DNA of 64,000 nucleotides, taken from Yoonia vestfoldensis. Lineage in GTDB: Bacteria; Pseudomonadota; Alphaproteobacteria; Rhodobacterales; Rhodobacteraceae. Position 1 is the first letter of the stretch. Every line of letters begins with the position of its first letter. The translations under genes and the position numbers were made by a program. Shown piece by piece: positions 28,133 through 37,570 of the stretch. The stretch spans positions 992,001 to 1,056,000 of the forward strand of contig NZ_CP021431.1 in assembly GCF_002158905.1 (NCBI RefSeq). The letters are read 5' to 3'. The notes beneath the pieces are model-generated. The model was given only the letters and a program-made list of their open reading frames with translations. It was not told where the DNA came from and searched no databases.

Positions 28133-28276
28133 ATGCCGAAAATGCGCAAAAAATCCGACCTGCCACAAAAGACCTGCGCGACCTGCGGCAGGCCTTTCAC
28201 ATGGCGCAAGAAATGGGCGAAGGTCTGGGAGGCGGTGCGCTATTGTTCAGACAAGTGTCGCGGGACGCGCAATTGA
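28133..28276 (+). CDS. DUF2256 small zinc-binding-like protein
   Basis: A 47-residue protein, easily missed because of its size. It matches the DUF2256 pattern closely: [20 protein letters not shown], then [15 protein letters not shown]. The four cysteines (C-x2-C and C-x3-C) suggest a small zinc ribbon. No function is known; in other genomes the family is often found near photolyase-type genes, and this window does contain one, though 6.5 kb away. The ATG at 28133 gives the expected N-terminus. It lies 100 bases upstream of glcB on the same strand. Confidence 0.85.
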   Translation: MPKMRKKSDLPQKTCATCGRPFTWRKKWAKVWEAVRYCSDKCRGTRN

Positions 28277-28376
28277 ATTCATCCGCTCATGTTGCCTATC
28301 GGAAACTTGTGTTCTAATTCGTGGCCCAAAGCAGAGGTATGCCGCCGCATGCCAGGGAAAAGAAGGAACCACAGCC

Positions 28377-30524
28377 ATGACAGATCGCGTTGCAAAACAC
28401 GGGCTTCAGGTCGCCAGCGAACTGGCCAGCTTTATCGACACACGCGCCTTGCCGGGAACCGGCATCAGCCCGGATGCTTTCTGGTCGGGCTTTGCGGCAT
28501 TGTTGGACAAGATGACCCCGCGCAACCGCGCCTTGCTGCAAAAACGTGACGATCTGCAATCGGCCATCGACGCTTGGCATGTCGGCCAGCGCGGTAAACC
28601 GCATGACCGCGTGGCCTATGAACATTTCCTCAAGGATATCGGCTATCTTGTTCCCGAAGGCGGTGATTTCGAAATCGACACGGCCAATGTGGACCCCGAA
28701 ATCGCCACGATCCCCGGCCCGCAGCTGGTGGTGCCGATCACCAATGCCCGTTTCGCCCTGAATGCGGCCAATGCGCGCTGGGGCAGTCTTTATGATGCGT
28801 TTTATGGCACCGATGCGATGGGTATCCAGCCGCCTGCGGGTGGTTACGACCGGGGCCATGGCGCCCGTGTCGTCGCCCGCGTGCGCGTGTTCCTGGACGA
28901 ATCCTTCCCGATCGAAGGCAAAAGCCACGCCGATGTCGCGCGCTATCATGTGCAGGACGGTCAATTGTTGGTCGATGACGCGCCTTTGCGTGATCCGGCG
29001 AAATTCGTCGGCTATCGCGGCAACCCCAAGGCCCCCGATGCGGTGCTGCTGGTCAATAACGGTTTGCATGTTGAACTGGTCTTTGACCGCGCTCATCCCA
29101 TCGGCAGCCGCGATCAGGCCCTGCTGGCCGATGTCCGTCTGGAAAGTGCCGTCTCTGCCATCATGGATTGCGAGGATTCCGTCGCCTGCGTCGATGCCGA
29201 AGACAAAGTGCTGGCCTATGGCAATTGGCTGGGCCTGATGAAAGGCGATCTGACCGCCGATCTGGTCAAGAACGGCAAGACGATGACCCGCAAACTGGCC
29301 GCTGATCGTGAATATATCAGCGCCGATGGCGGCAAGGTCACGATCAAGGGGCGCGCGCTTTTGTGGATCAGGAATGTGGGCCATCTGATGACCAACCCTG
29401 CGATCCTTCTTGCCGATGGCGCAGAGGTGTTCGAAGGTCTGATGGATGCGATGATCACGACGCTGATCGCGCTGCATGATCTGAAACAGGATGGCGGCAA
29501 TTCCGCGCTCGGCTCTGTCTATGTGGTCAAGCCCAAGATGCACGGTCCCGAAGAGGTCGCCTTTACCAACGACATTTTCGCCGCCGTCGAAGACGTGTTG
29601 GGCCTGCCGCGCCATACCGTCAAGATTGGCATCATGGATGAGGAACGGCGCACGACCGTGAACCTTAAGGAATGTATCCGCGCCGCGAAATCCCGTGTCG
29701 CCTTTATCAACACGGGCTTTTTGGACCGCACCGGCGATGAAATCCACACCTCGATGGAGGCAGGGCCATTCAGCCGCAAGGATTTCATCAAGCGCAAGCA
29801 ATGGATCGGCGCTTACGAGGATCAGAACGTCGATATCGGCCTTGAATGCGGCTTTTCGGGCCGCGCGCAGATCGGCAAGGGGATGTGGGCCATGCCCGAT
29901 CTGATGGCCGCGATGCTGGAACAGAAAATCGGCCATCCGCAATCGGGTGCGAATTGTGCCTGGGTGCCCAGCCCGACAGCCGCGACGCTGCATGCGCTGC
30001 ATTACCACAAGATCGACGTGATGGCCGTGCAGGCGCGGCTGCGCAAGGGCGGGCGGCGGGCCTATGTGTCCTCGATCCTGGATATTCCGTTGGCGCAATA
30101 CCAGCGCTGGACCGATGCGCAGAAAATGCGCGAGGTCGAAAACAACGCCCAAGGCATCCTTGGCTATGTGGTGCGCTGGATCGATCAGGGCGTTGGCTGT
30201 TCCAAAGTGCCCGACATCAACAATGTGGCCTTGATGGAAGACCGCGCCACCTGCCGGATCTCGTCCCAGGCGCTGGCGAATTGGCTGCATCATGACGTGG
30301 TCGGTCGCGATGCGGTGATGGCGGCGATGCAAAAGATGGCCCGCGTCGTCGATGACCAGAATGCAGGCGATCCGGCCTATCGCCCGATGGCCCCCGATTT
30401 CAACGGCATTGCCTTTCAGGCCGCATGTGACCTGGTCTTTCTGGGACGTGAACAGCCTTCGGGCTATACCGAACCCGTGCTGCACCGGCGTCGTCTGGAA
30501 CTGAAGGCGCAACGCAACCACTAA
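28377..30524 (+). CDS. glcB: GlcB, malate synthase G
   Basis: A 715-residue monomeric malate synthase that condenses glyoxylate with acetyl-CoA to malate. Conserved stretches are [66 protein letters not shown] and [19 protein letters not shown], where the catalytic Asp/Glu and Arg residues fall. The start is ATG 28377 with AAGGAA eight bases upstream; the frame opens at 27984 but the extension overlaps the DUF2256 gene. The next gene is GlcG-like, as in the E. coli glc operon. Isocitrate lyase is not in the window, so glycolate use or the glyoxylate shunt remain equally possible. Confidence 0.97.
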   Translation: MTDRVAKHGLQVASELASFIDTRALPGTGISPDAFWSGFAALLDKMTPRNRALLQKRDDLQSAIDAWHVGQRGKPHDRVAYEHFLKDIGYLVPEGGDFEIDTANVDPEIATIPGPQLVVPITNARFALNAANARWGSLYDAFYGTDAMGIQPPAGGYDRGHGARVVARVRVFLDESFPIEGKSHADVARYHVQDGQLLVDDAPLRDPAKFVGYRGNPKAPDAVLLVNNGLHVELVFDRAHPIGSRDQALLADVRLESAVSAIMDCEDSVACVDAEDKVLAYGNWLGLMKGDLTADLVKNGKTMTRKLAADREYISADGGKVTIKGRALLWIRNVGHLMTNPAILLADGAEVFEGLMDAMITTLIALHDLKQDGGNSALGSVYVVKPKMHGPEEVAFTNDIFAAVEDVLGLPRHTVKIGIMDEERRTTVNLKECIRAAKSRVAFINTGFLDRTGDEIHTSMEAGPFSRKDFIKRKQWIGAYEDQNVDIGLECGFSGRAQIGKGMWAMPDLMAAMLEQKIGHPQSGANCAWVPSPTAATLHALHYHKIDVMAVQARLRKGGRRAYVSSILDIPLAQYQRWTDAQKMREVENNAQGILGYVVRWIDQGVGCSKVPDINNVALMEDRATCRISSQALANWLHHDVVGRDAVMAAMQKMARVVDDQNAGDPAYRPMAPDFNGIAFQAACDLVFLGREQPSGYTEPVLHRRRLELKAQRNH

Positions 30525-30551
30525 GGCGGCGACCCCGCGAAGGAGACGACA

Positions 30552-30980
30552 ATGGCAGAGATTTCGATCACCAAGGCGCGCATGATCATCCGCAAGGCGC
30601 TGGCGACAGGCCGCGAGCTGGGGCTGAAACCGCTCTCGGTCGTGGTGCTGGATGCGGGCGGCCATGTGAAAGCCTTCGAGCGTGAAGACGGCGCATCCCC
30701 CGGCCGGTTCGGCATCGCGCATGGCAAGGCTTACGGCTCGGTCATGCTGGGCATGGCGGGCAAGGCCCAGATGGCCCGCGCCGAGGCGCAGCCGTTTTTC
30801 ATGGCCGCGATCAACGGTGTCTATGGCGGGCAGGTCGTGCCGGTTCCGGGCGGGGTTTTGCTGCGCGACAAGAAAGGCGCGGTGATCGGGGCGGTCGGCG
30901 TGACCGGCGATACCTCCGACAATGATGTGATCGCCGCCATGGCCGGGATCGCAGCTGCAGGCCTGACCGGCGAAGCCTAA
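30552..30980 (+). CDS. GlcG/HbpS-like haem-degrading family protein (DUF336)
   Basis: A 142-residue protein of the GlcG/HbpS (DUF336) fold: ITKARMIIRKALATGRELGL, VVVLDAGGHVKAFERED, PVPGGVLLRDKKGAVIGAVG, VTGDTSDNDVIAAMAG. Family members form octamers and some bind haem or cobalamin; GlcG itself sits in the glycolate operon but has no assigned reaction. AAGGAG lies seven bases before ATG 30552 and the gap to glcB is 27 bases, so the two are almost certainly co-transcribed. A short hairpin follows the stop. Confidence 0.92.
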   Translation: MAEISITKARMIIRKALATGRELGLKPLSVVVLDAGGHVKAFEREDGASPGRFGIAHGKAYGSVMLGMAGKAQMARAEAQPFFMAAINGVYGGQVVPVPGGVLLRDKKGAVIGAVGVTGDTSDNDVIAAMAGIAAAGLTGEA

Positions 30981-30995
30981 GCGCGATTTTCGCGC
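30981..30995 (+). terminator. Short hairpin after the glcG-like gene
   Basis: GCGCGA, TTT, TCGCGC directly after the stop codon. A six-base stem with a tight loop and no downstream T-run; possible terminator of the glcB operon. Confidence 0.4.
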
Positions 30996-31120
30996 GTCAG
31001 CCGCTGTAAATGCTGCATTGGCAGGCATGTGCGCCAGCGCATGCCGCTTTGTGCGCATGACATCTCTTTCGCTTTGATCGCCGCAGGGCTATCGTCTGAT
31101 CGAACCGTCAGGAGAATGTC

Positions 31121-31888
31121 ATGCGCCGACCAGTGATCGGGATCATCGGCAATAGCTATCTGATCAATGATGAATATCCCGCCCATGCCGCCGGCACGAT
31201 GAATGCACAGGCGCTGGCCGAGGTTTCGGGCTGCCAGCCGCTGATCGTGCCCTCGCATCCGGGGCTGGTCTGTATCGAGACATTGCTGGAAATTTGTGAC
31301 GGATTCGTCTTTCCTGGCGCGCGCGCCAATGTTCATCCCGAGGAATACGGCGAGCAAGAAACCCCCGCTCATGGCACGTTTGACCGTGACCGCGACCGTC
31401 TGACGCTGCCGCTGATCCGCGCCTGCGTGGCGCGTGGCCAGCCGATCCTGGGTATCTGCCGGGGCTTTCAAGAGGTGAATGTCGCGATGGGCGGCACGCT
31501 ATTCCCCGAAATCCGCGATCTGCCCGGCCGGGACAATCACCGGATGCCCCCTGACGGGTCTCTGGCCGAGAAATTCGCCCTGCGCCATCCGGTGACCTTT
31601 CGGCCGGGCGGCCCGTTCCATCAACTGATGGGCGCGCCCAGTGTGATGACCAACACGCTGCACGGCCAGGGGATCAAACATCCCGGCCCCCGCGTGATCG
31701 TCGATGGCCATGCCCCCGATGGCACGCCCGAGGCGATTTTTATCGCCGATGCGCCGGGTTTCACCCTGTCGGTGCAATGGCATCCCGAATGGAATGCCGA
31801 TGCCGATCCGGTGTCGCGCCCGCTGTTCAGCGCCTTTGGCGATGCCTGCCGCGATTGGGCGGCTGGGGCCTTGCGCAAAGTGTCGTGA
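31121..31888 (+). CDS. Class I glutamine amidotransferase, PuuD-type gamma-glutamyl hydrolase family
   Basis: A 255-residue peptidase-C26-like amidotransferase. The nucleophile is Cys113 in GICRGFQEVN and the rest of the triad is His221/Glu223 in VQWHPEWN. PuuD enzymes hydrolyse gamma-glutamyl-GABA in putrescine breakdown; relatives cleave other gamma-glutamyl amides, and no other puu gene is nearby, so the substrate is uncertain. SD AGGAGAA precedes ATG 31121. It converges on the molybdenum hydroxylase genes across a palindromic 113-base gap. Confidence 0.9.
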   Translation: MRRPVIGIIGNSYLINDEYPAHAAGTMNAQALAEVSGCQPLIVPSHPGLVCIETLLEICDGFVFPGARANVHPEEYGEQETPAHGTFDRDRDRLTLPLIRACVARGQPILGICRGFQEVNVAMGGTLFPEIRDLPGRDNHRMPPDGSLAEKFALRHPVTFRPGGPFHQLMGAPSVMTNTLHGQGIKHPGPRVIVDGHAPDGTPEAIFIADAPGFTLSVQWHPEWNADADPVSRPLFSAFGDACRDWAAGALRKVS

Positions 31889-31930
31889 AAACCCGGTTTC
31901 GGCGCTGTAGTTGGTCAGGCGGCCCGCGGG

Positions 31931-31985
31931 GAAATTTTTTGTCAAAAAATTTCGGCGCGCCAAAAATTTTCGTCGAAAATTTTTG
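31931..31985. repeat. Two A/T-rich palindromes flanking GGCGCGCC
   Basis: GAAATTTTTT (31931-31940) pairs with AAAAAATTTC (31944-31953); then GGCGCGCC (31954-31961); then CAAAAATTTTCG (31961-31972) pairs with CGAAAATTTTTG (31974-31985). All arms are perfect. The structure lies between two convergent genes and gives T-runs on both strands, so a bidirectional terminator is the simplest reading. It is strikingly A/T-rich for this genome. Confidence 0.65.
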
Positions 31986-32001
31986 CCTGCCCGCTCACCG
32001 A

Positions 32002-34236
32002 TCACAAGATCATATCAAATGTCTTGATGAAGGGCATGTCCCGCGCCCGCAGCCCGGTCAGGTCAAACAAGGCATTGCCCAAGGCGGGCATCGCGGGGGG
32101 TGTGCCCGGTTCACCAATCCCGCCCAGATGGCCGCTGGTTTCCAGAATGCGAACGTCGAAGCGTGGCGTCGTATGCATCCGCAGCGCATCATAATCGGTA
32201 AAATTGCTTTGATCGGCGGCACCATCGGTAAAGGTCACCTCTTCTTGTGTCGCGGCAGAGAGGCCATAGACCGCGCCTGAAATCATCTGCGCCTTGATGA
32301 TCGCAGGGTCCAATGCGAGGCCCGGATCACAGGCGATCCAGCAATCATTGATCCGGATGCCGCGCCCGGTATCCTCGACCTCGACGACCTGCGCGGTGGC
32401 GGTTCCGAAGGAATGGCAGAATGCCACGCCGCGCCCGATATGGGCTGGCGTTTGTCCGGTCCAGCCGCACATATCGCCCACGGCGCGGATCACGCCAGCG
32501 GATGGCGCATGTTCCCGCGCAGCCAGCGCCAACCGGAATTGCAACGGGTCGGTGCCTGCCGCATGGGCCATTTCATCGATGAAACTATCCAGAAAGAACC
32601 CGTTAAAGGACGCGGCCACCGACCGCCAGAACCCGACAGGCACGCCAAGATCGGCCAGATGCCCGGTGATGCGGAAATGGGGGATGGCATAGGGCTGGTC
32701 TGCGGCCCCTTCGACATGGGCGCGGTCGGGGCCTGGGGGGACCTGCCCCATCTGGCGCAAGCTAGATTGCTGGAACACCGAAGGCGCTGCGATCTGGCCG
32801 TCGATCAGCTGCGCCGCGCCATCGGCCACCACGCCACGGAACCGCGCCATGGCGGCAGGGCGATAGAAATCATGGCGCATATCCTCTTCGCGGGTCCAGG
32901 TCATGCGGACCGGCGTGCCGGGCAGGGCGGCGGCAATCCGTGCCGCCTGTACGGAATAATCGGTCTCGGCGCGCCTGCCAAATCCGCCACCCATCAGCGT
33001 GGTATGCACAATGACCGCTTCGGGGGCGATGCCTGCGGCTGCCGCACATCTGTCGCGCGTCATGACGGGGGCCTGGTTGCCGGTCCAGATCTCCAGCCTG
33101 TCGCCGGTAAAGCGGGCGGTCGCATTCATCGGCTCCATCGTGGCATGGGCCAGGAAAGGGACGGTATATGCGGCCACGACCTCTGTCCCGGCAATCTCGG
33201 CGGTCACATCGCCATCATCGCGCAGGGTGCTGTTGGGCGGGCGATCAAAGGCTGCAGCGATTGTCGCCATCATCCCCGCCGTATCGGCCGGATAGGCCGC
33301 CTCTTCCCAGATGATATCAACCGCCTCGGCCGCCTGCATTGCGAGCCAGGTGTTTGTTGCCACAACAGCAATGCCATCGCCCAGATCAATGATAGCCTCG
33401 ACCCCGTCCATCGCGCGTGCGGCAGTGTCATCATAAGACAGCATGCCCGCGCGTTTGGGGTTGATCCGCACGGTGGCGAATTTCATCCCCTCCAGCGGCA
33501 CATCGCCTGCAAATTGCGCCGTGCCGGTCGCCTTGGCCAGCATATCGACGCGGGGCATGGATTTGCCCAGGTATTTCCACTCTGACCGGGGCCGCAGCGC
33601 GACATCGGACAGAGGGATGTCCCGCACAGCCTCGGCCAGCGCGGTATAGGCGATGCGACGGCCATCGGGGGCGATGACATGGCTGGCCTCGGTGCGCAGG
33701 TCGCTGGCTGCAACGCCCAATTGTGCGGCGGCGGCCCGTTTCAGCGCCTCGCGCGCGCTGGCACCGGCATGGCGCATCCGCTCATAGCCGTCCTTCATCG
33801 AGGTTGACCCGCCCGTCACCTGCAAATGCAGCAATTTGCCGACCTGGCCGATGCCCTGACGCAGGCTCTGGCGGAAATCCGTATCGGCATAATGGCGAAA
33901 CGGCAGGGCAAGCCCCAGCAGCGCCTGGTTGTAATAGGCCTGCGCGGGCGGGCCGTGCAGAACGCTGATATCCTCCCAGGCGACATCCATCTCCTCGGCG
34001 ACAAGTGCTGCCAGCGTGGTCTGCACGCCTTGGCCCATTTCGGCGCGGGGCGCGATAACGGTCACCCCGTCCTGGTTGAGCAGGATGAAAGGCGTCAGCA
34101 CCGCCTCGCCGACATCTGCAACCAGCGGGTTGGGCGCATCCTTGCGGATCTGGTAGACACCAAATGCAACCCCGCCCACGATAGCGGCAGAGCCGATCAA
34201 AAAACTGCGGCGGGCGATCTTGCGGAAACTGGCCAT
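32002..34236 (-). CDS. Molybdopterin-dependent oxidoreductase large subunit (IorB/aldehyde dehydrogenase type)
   Basis: A 744-residue xanthine-oxidase-family large subunit, related to isoquinoline 1-oxidoreductase beta and membrane aldehyde dehydrogenases. The N-terminus ARRSFLIGSAAIVGGVAFG is a twin-arginine signal, so the folded enzyme goes to the periplasm. Molybdopterin-binding motifs include APRAEMGQGVQTTLAALVAE, TTLMGGGFGRRAETDY and, at the C-terminus, GIGEPGTPPAMPAL with the catalytic Glu. Start ATG 34236 is one base after the stop of the iron-sulfur subunit. Substrate is unknown. A third, cytochrome subunit, present in some relatives, is absent here. Confidence 0.93.
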   Translation of the reverse strand: MASFRKIARRSFLIGSAAIVGGVAFGVYQIRKDAPNPLVADVGEAVLTPFILLNQDGVTVIAPRAEMGQGVQTTLAALVAEEMDVAWEDISVLHGPPAQAYYNQALLGLALPFRHYADTDFRQSLRQGIGQVGKLLHLQVTGGSTSMKDGYERMRHAGASAREALKRAAAAQLGVAASDLRTEASHVIAPDGRRIAYTALAEAVRDIPLSDVALRPRSEWKYLGKSMPRVDMLAKATGTAQFAGDVPLEGMKFATVRINPKRAGMLSYDDTAARAMDGVEAIIDLGDGIAVVATNTWLAMQAAEAVDIIWEEAAYPADTAGMMATIAAAFDRPPNSTLRDDGDVTAEIAGTEVVAAYTVPFLAHATMEPMNATARFTGDRLEIWTGNQAPVMTRDRCAAAAGIAPEAVIVHTTLMGGGFGRRAETDYSVQAARIAAALPGTPVRMTWTREEDMRHDFYRPAAMARFRGVVADGAAQLIDGQIAAPSVFQQSSLRQMGQVPPGPDRAHVEGAADQPYAIPHFRITGHLADLGVPVGFWRSVAASFNGFFLDSFIDEMAHAAGTDPLQFRLALAAREHAPSAGVIRAVGDMCGWTGQTPAHIGRGVAFCHSFGTATAQVVEVEDTGRGIRINDCWIACDPGLALDPAIIKAQMISGAVYGLSAATQEEVTFTDGAADQSNFTDYDALRMHTTPRFDVRILETSGHLGGIGEPGTPPAMPALGNALFDLTGLRARDMPFIKTFDMIL

Positions 34237-34237
34237 A

Positions 34238-34702
34238 TTACACCTCTGCCAGACGCTGGGCCGCGTCCTTGATCGCGGCGCGGATACGCGGATAGGTGCC
34301 GCAGCGGCATAGATTGCCCTGCATCGCCGCGTCGATATCGGCATCCGAGGGGGCAGGGATTTCCGCCAGCAAGGCCGCGGCATTCATGATCTGGCCGGAT
34401 TGGCAATAGCCGCATTGCGCGACCTGATGGTCGATCCAGGCCTGCTGGATCAGGGCCAGATTGCCGGGCTGGCCCAGCCCTTCGATCGTGGTCACCGCGC
34501 CCCAGACATCGGCCAGTGCGACCTGACAGGACCGCACGGCCTGGCCATCGATATGCACGGTGCAGGCGCCACAGGCGGCGATCCCGCAGCCGAATTTCGT
34601 GCCGGTCAGCCCGATGGCGTCGCGCAAAACCCACAGCAAAGGCACATCATCCGGAAGATCGACGCGATGCGCCGTGCCGTTGATCGTCAGTGATATCGCC
34701 AT
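34238..34702 (-). CDS. [2Fe-2S] small subunit of the molybdenum hydroxylase (IorA type)
   Basis: A 154-residue electron-transfer subunit. The plant-ferredoxin-like N-terminal cluster is held by [15 protein letters not shown] plus the Cys of VRSCQVAL; the second cluster by [16 protein letters not shown] and CRCGTYPRI. It passes electrons from the molybdenum centre of the large subunit to an acceptor. It has no signal peptide of its own, so it should be exported bound to its Tat-dependent partner (inference from the family). It is followed after one base by the large-subunit gene. Confidence 0.95.
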   Translation of the reverse strand: MAISLTINGTAHRVDLPDDVPLLWVLRDAIGLTGTKFGCGIAACGACTVHIDGQAVRSCQVALADVWGAVTTIEGLGQPGNLALIQQAWIDHQVAQCGYCQSGQIMNAAALLAEIPAPSDADIDAAMQGNLCRCGTYPRIRAAIKDAAQRLAEV

Positions 34703-34766
34703 GACATGCTTTCCTTCTGAACTGATCGGTTTAATTTATCCGGCATCCGTCATTGCGGCAAGCCTA

Positions 34767-34802
34767 CATCATCTTCCGAGCCCAAATATCCCCGCCGGAG
34801 GC
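34767..34802 (-). repeat. Dispersed 3'-end repeat, copy B
   Basis: 36 bases identical to 58749-58784. On the minus strand it begins GCCTCCGGCGGGGATATTTG and ends in GGAAGATGATG. It lies 18 bases past the stop of the photolyase-like gene, directly after a perfect palindrome. Confidence 0.8.
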
Positions 34803-34804
34803 AA

Positions 34805-34820
34805 CCGCAGCATGCTGCGG
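34805..34820 (-). terminator. Perfect 16-base palindrome after the photolyase-like gene
   Basis: CCGCAGCATGCTGCGG directly follows the stop codon (34821-34823) on the minus strand and is followed by dispersed repeat copy B, which supplies an A/T-rich tract. Likely terminator. Confidence 0.5.
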
Positions 34821-35984
34821 TCACAGCAGCGCCAGCCCCTTGATCCGGCCCAACAGCTTGGGGATCGCATCCTTGAAGCGGAAAAACCCGTGGGTGGCAT
34901 GCGGCCAGGCATCCAGATCATAGGCGCGCAGCATGCGCAGCGCATCGACCGAACGCAGGGCATCGGCGGTGGGGCCGACGGGCGGATAGGCCATCACGAC
35001 CTGGTCCAGCCCTGCGGCCCTGCGCCATGCGGGCAGGGCATCGACGCTGATCACGCTGACCTGGCCCAGCTGGCCTGCGTATCGGTCCTGACAATCACGC
35101 ATCGCGGCTGCGACGAAATCTGTGACCATCGGGGCCACCTGCAAGGGGCTGCGCCATGCGGTTGTCCGCACAAAGGCGGTGGCCACGGGTGTCACCTGAT
35201 CCAACAGCCAATCGGGGGATAGATCCTCCTCGGTGATGATCAATCCGCTGCGCTTGGCAGGATCGATGACGCCGCTGGCAGGCAGCGCTCCGCGGTCGGG
35301 ATGCGGCGGGCAGGGCAGGGTGGCCGCGACCTGCGCCAAACCTTCGGGGCGGAACCGGCCCTGGGTGTATTTGGCGATATTGTCGGGCTGCGCCAGATAG
35401 GCCTTGCCCAGCGTCTGGATGCCGCCAACCCAGCGCCATGACAGCGTGTTAGAGGCAGGATCACCATCCAGCAAATGGCGCAGAAAGAAATCCGCGCCCA
35501 GCACCCAGGGCAAATCCAGCGTATGGATCCAGATCGAGGCGAACCACATCCGCGCGTGATTATGCAGATAGCCTGTATCCACCAATTGCCGCGCCCAATG
35601 GTCAAAGCCGTCGATGCCGGTCTGTCCCAGACAGGCGGCTTGCCAGCGCTGGCGCAGGCCCGCCTGGGTCTGGACCGCATTCAGCGCGGCACCCAGATCG
35701 CGGCGGTAATCGGCCCAAAGCGCGGGGCGCTGTTCCAGCCAGCCTTTCCAATAGCCGCGCCAGAACACCTCTTGCACGAATTTCTCGGCCGCCTGCGGGC
35801 TGTGCTGGGTCAGCACCGCGCGCAGAACCTCTTCTTCGGTGATGATCCGGTGGCGGATATAGGGCGACAGCGCCGAGACATGGGCCATGTCATCATGGTT
35901 GCGCAGGGTCGCATAATCGCGCCCGGCGCGGGGGGTGAAATCGGCAAGGCGGCGCAGAGCCGCGGGGCGGGTCGGTGTGAACAT
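34821..35984 (-). CDS. Short photolyase/cryptochrome-like FAD-binding domain protein
   Basis: A 387-residue protein that begins directly with the helical FAD-binding domain of photolyases: HVSALSPYIRHRIITEEEV, EKFVQEVFWRGYWKGWLEQR, GIDGFDHWARQLVDTGYLHN, RMWFASIWIHTLDLPWVLGA, GDPASNTLSWRWVGGIQTLG (residues about 35-210). The N-terminal antenna domain of normal photolyases (about 130 residues) is absent. After about residue 225 comes a C-terminal part of roughly 160 residues I do not recognise (ITEEDLSPDWLL, VVMAYPPVGP, DLDAWPHATHGFFRFK). DNA repair, light sensing or another flavin role are all possible. Divergent from trkH. Confidence 0.82.
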   Translation of the reverse strand: MFTPTRPAALRRLADFTPRAGRDYATLRNHDDMAHVSALSPYIRHRIITEEEVLRAVLTQHSPQAAEKFVQEVFWRGYWKGWLEQRPALWADYRRDLGAALNAVQTQAGLRQRWQAACLGQTGIDGFDHWARQLVDTGYLHNHARMWFASIWIHTLDLPWVLGADFFLRHLLDGDPASNTLSWRWVGGIQTLGKAYLAQPDNIAKYTQGRFRPEGLAQVAATLPCPPHPDRGALPASGVIDPAKRSGLIITEEDLSPDWLLDQVTPVATAFVRTTAWRSPLQVAPMVTDFVAAAMRDCQDRYAGQLGQVSVISVDALPAWRRAAGLDQVVMAYPPVGPTADALRSVDALRMLRAYDLDAWPHATHGFFRFKDAIPKLLGRIKGLALL

Positions 35985-36065
35985 GGGGGCGAATTAACCC
36001 GCGCGGCGCGTCTTTCAATGGTCGCCGTTCTTGACAGCGGCGCAGGCGCGGTCCAACGCTGCGGC

Positions 36066-37514
36066 ATGTTTGATCTGCGCCCTGTCGGATATGTGATCGG
36101 CCTGTTGATTGCCTCGCTTGGGGTGACAATGCTGGTGCCGCTTGTGGCCGACCTGCTGGCGGGCGATCCGCATTGGTTTGTCTTTTTCGAAAGCGCGGTG
36201 GTCACGATCCTGACGGGGGGGCTGCTGGCGCTGGCCTGTGCCAATGGGGTGACGGCGGGGCTGACGCTGCGGCAGACTTTCCTTTTGACCTCGCTGGTCT
36301 GGCTGACCTTGCCATTGTTCGGCGCGATCCCGTTCATTCTGGGCGCGACCGGGGCATCGCTGACGGATTCCTTTTTCGAGGCCATGTCGGCGCTGACAAC
36401 CACCGGGGCCACGACCTTTACCCAGCTGGAAACTTTGCCTTCTGGCTTATTGTTGTGGCGCGGGCTGCTGCAATGGCTGGGCGGTATCGGGATCATCGTC
36501 GTGGCAATGGTGTTCCTGCCCGAACTGCGGGTCGGGGGTATGCAGATTTTCAGATCAGAAGCGTTTGAAACAATGGGAAAAATCCTGCCCCGTGCAGGTG
36601 AGATCGCAAAGCAGATCTCGGTGATCTATCTGGTGCTGACGGTGGCTTGCGGTTTGATCTATGCAGCTTTGGGCATGGCGCCATTCGATGCTTTCGTGCA
36701 TGCGCTGACCACTGTGTCGACGGGGGGGATGGCCACGACGGACAGTTCCTTTGGCGGGTACAATGCCGGGATCCATTACACGGCTGTCGTCTTCATGATC
36801 CTCGCAGCACTGCCTTTCGTGCGTTATGTCCAGCTGCTGGCCGGCACCGCACAGCCCTTGTGGCGTGACAGCCAGGTCAGGGTTTTCTTTGGCCTGCTGG
36901 CCCTGCTGATCATCTTGATGACAGCCTGGCTTTGGGCGCGCGAAGGGGCCTGGACCGAATTGGCCTTTCGCGAGGCGATGTTCAACATCGTCTCGATCAT
37001 GTCGGGCACGGGCTATTCCAGCGCTGATTACATGATGTGGGGCACGTTTCCGGTGGTGGCGTTTTTCTTTATCGGTCTCATCGGCGGCTGTGCCGGGTCC
37101 ACCGCCTGTTCTATCAAAGTGTTCCGCTACCAGATCCTGTTTGCCGCGATCAAAAGCCAGATCCGCCAGATCCACAGCCCGCATGGCGTCTTTGCGCCGC
37201 GCTTTGAAGGCCGCCCCATCGGCGATGACGTGATGAATTCGGTCATCGCCTTTTTCGTGGCCTTCGTGTCGCTGCTGGGGGTGATCACCGTGCTTTTGGG
37301 GCTGACCGGCCTTGATTTCATCACCTCGCTTTCGGGGGCGGCGACGGCGATCGCCAATATCGGCCCCGGTCTGGGGCCAGAGATCGGCCCGGCGGGCAAT
37401 TACGCCGGCATCAATGATCCCGCGAAATGGATCTTGGCGGTGGCGATGTTCGTGGGCCGGCTTGAAGTGATGGTCGTGCTGACCATTCTGTCGGTCCGGT
37501 TCTGGCGCAATTGA
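36066..37514 (+). CDS. trkH: TrkH-family potassium uptake protein
   Basis: A 482-residue K+ transporter with four membrane-pore-membrane repeats. The pore loops are visible in order: [33 protein letters not shown] and [12 protein letters not shown], each with the filter Gly. TrkH works with the NAD-binding TrkA subunit, not encoded here. The start is ATG 36066 ([12 protein letters not shown]); the frame continues 197 codons upstream but only antisense to the photolyase-like gene. It lies 56 bases before glyQ. Confidence 0.95.
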   Translation: MFDLRPVGYVIGLLIASLGVTMLVPLVADLLAGDPHWFVFFESAVVTILTGGLLALACANGVTAGLTLRQTFLLTSLVWLTLPLFGAIPFILGATGASLTDSFFEAMSALTTTGATTFTQLETLPSGLLLWRGLLQWLGGIGIIVVAMVFLPELRVGGMQIFRSEAFETMGKILPRAGEIAKQISVIYLVLTVACGLIYAALGMAPFDAFVHALTTVSTGGMATTDSSFGGYNAGIHYTAVVFMILAALPFVRYVQLLAGTAQPLWRDSQVRVFFGLLALLIILMTAWLWAREGAWTELAFREAMFNIVSIMSGTGYSSADYMMWGTFPVVAFFFIGLIGGCAGSTACSIKVFRYQILFAAIKSQIRQIHSPHGVFAPRFEGRPIGDDVMNSVIAFFVAFVSLLGVITVLLGLTGLDFITSLSGAATAIANIGPGLGPEIGPAGNYAGINDPAKWILAVAMFVGRLEVMVVLTILSVRFWRN

Positions 37515-37570
37515 TTGACCCCAATGGCGGCGGGGCCTATGTGACGCCCAAGATGTCAAAGAGGGTGCCC

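Noticed and set aside
28314..31058. Long open frame (914 codons) on the minus strand opposite glcB and the GlcG-like gene
   Set aside because: It is antisense to two clear genes, its translation is rich in His, Arg, Asp and Gly with no domain, and it is the usual result of high GC at third positions.
35475..36065. Upstream extension of trkH by 197 codons
   Set aside because: It runs antisense through the photolyase-like gene, and TrkH proteins begin near MFDLRPVG at 36066.
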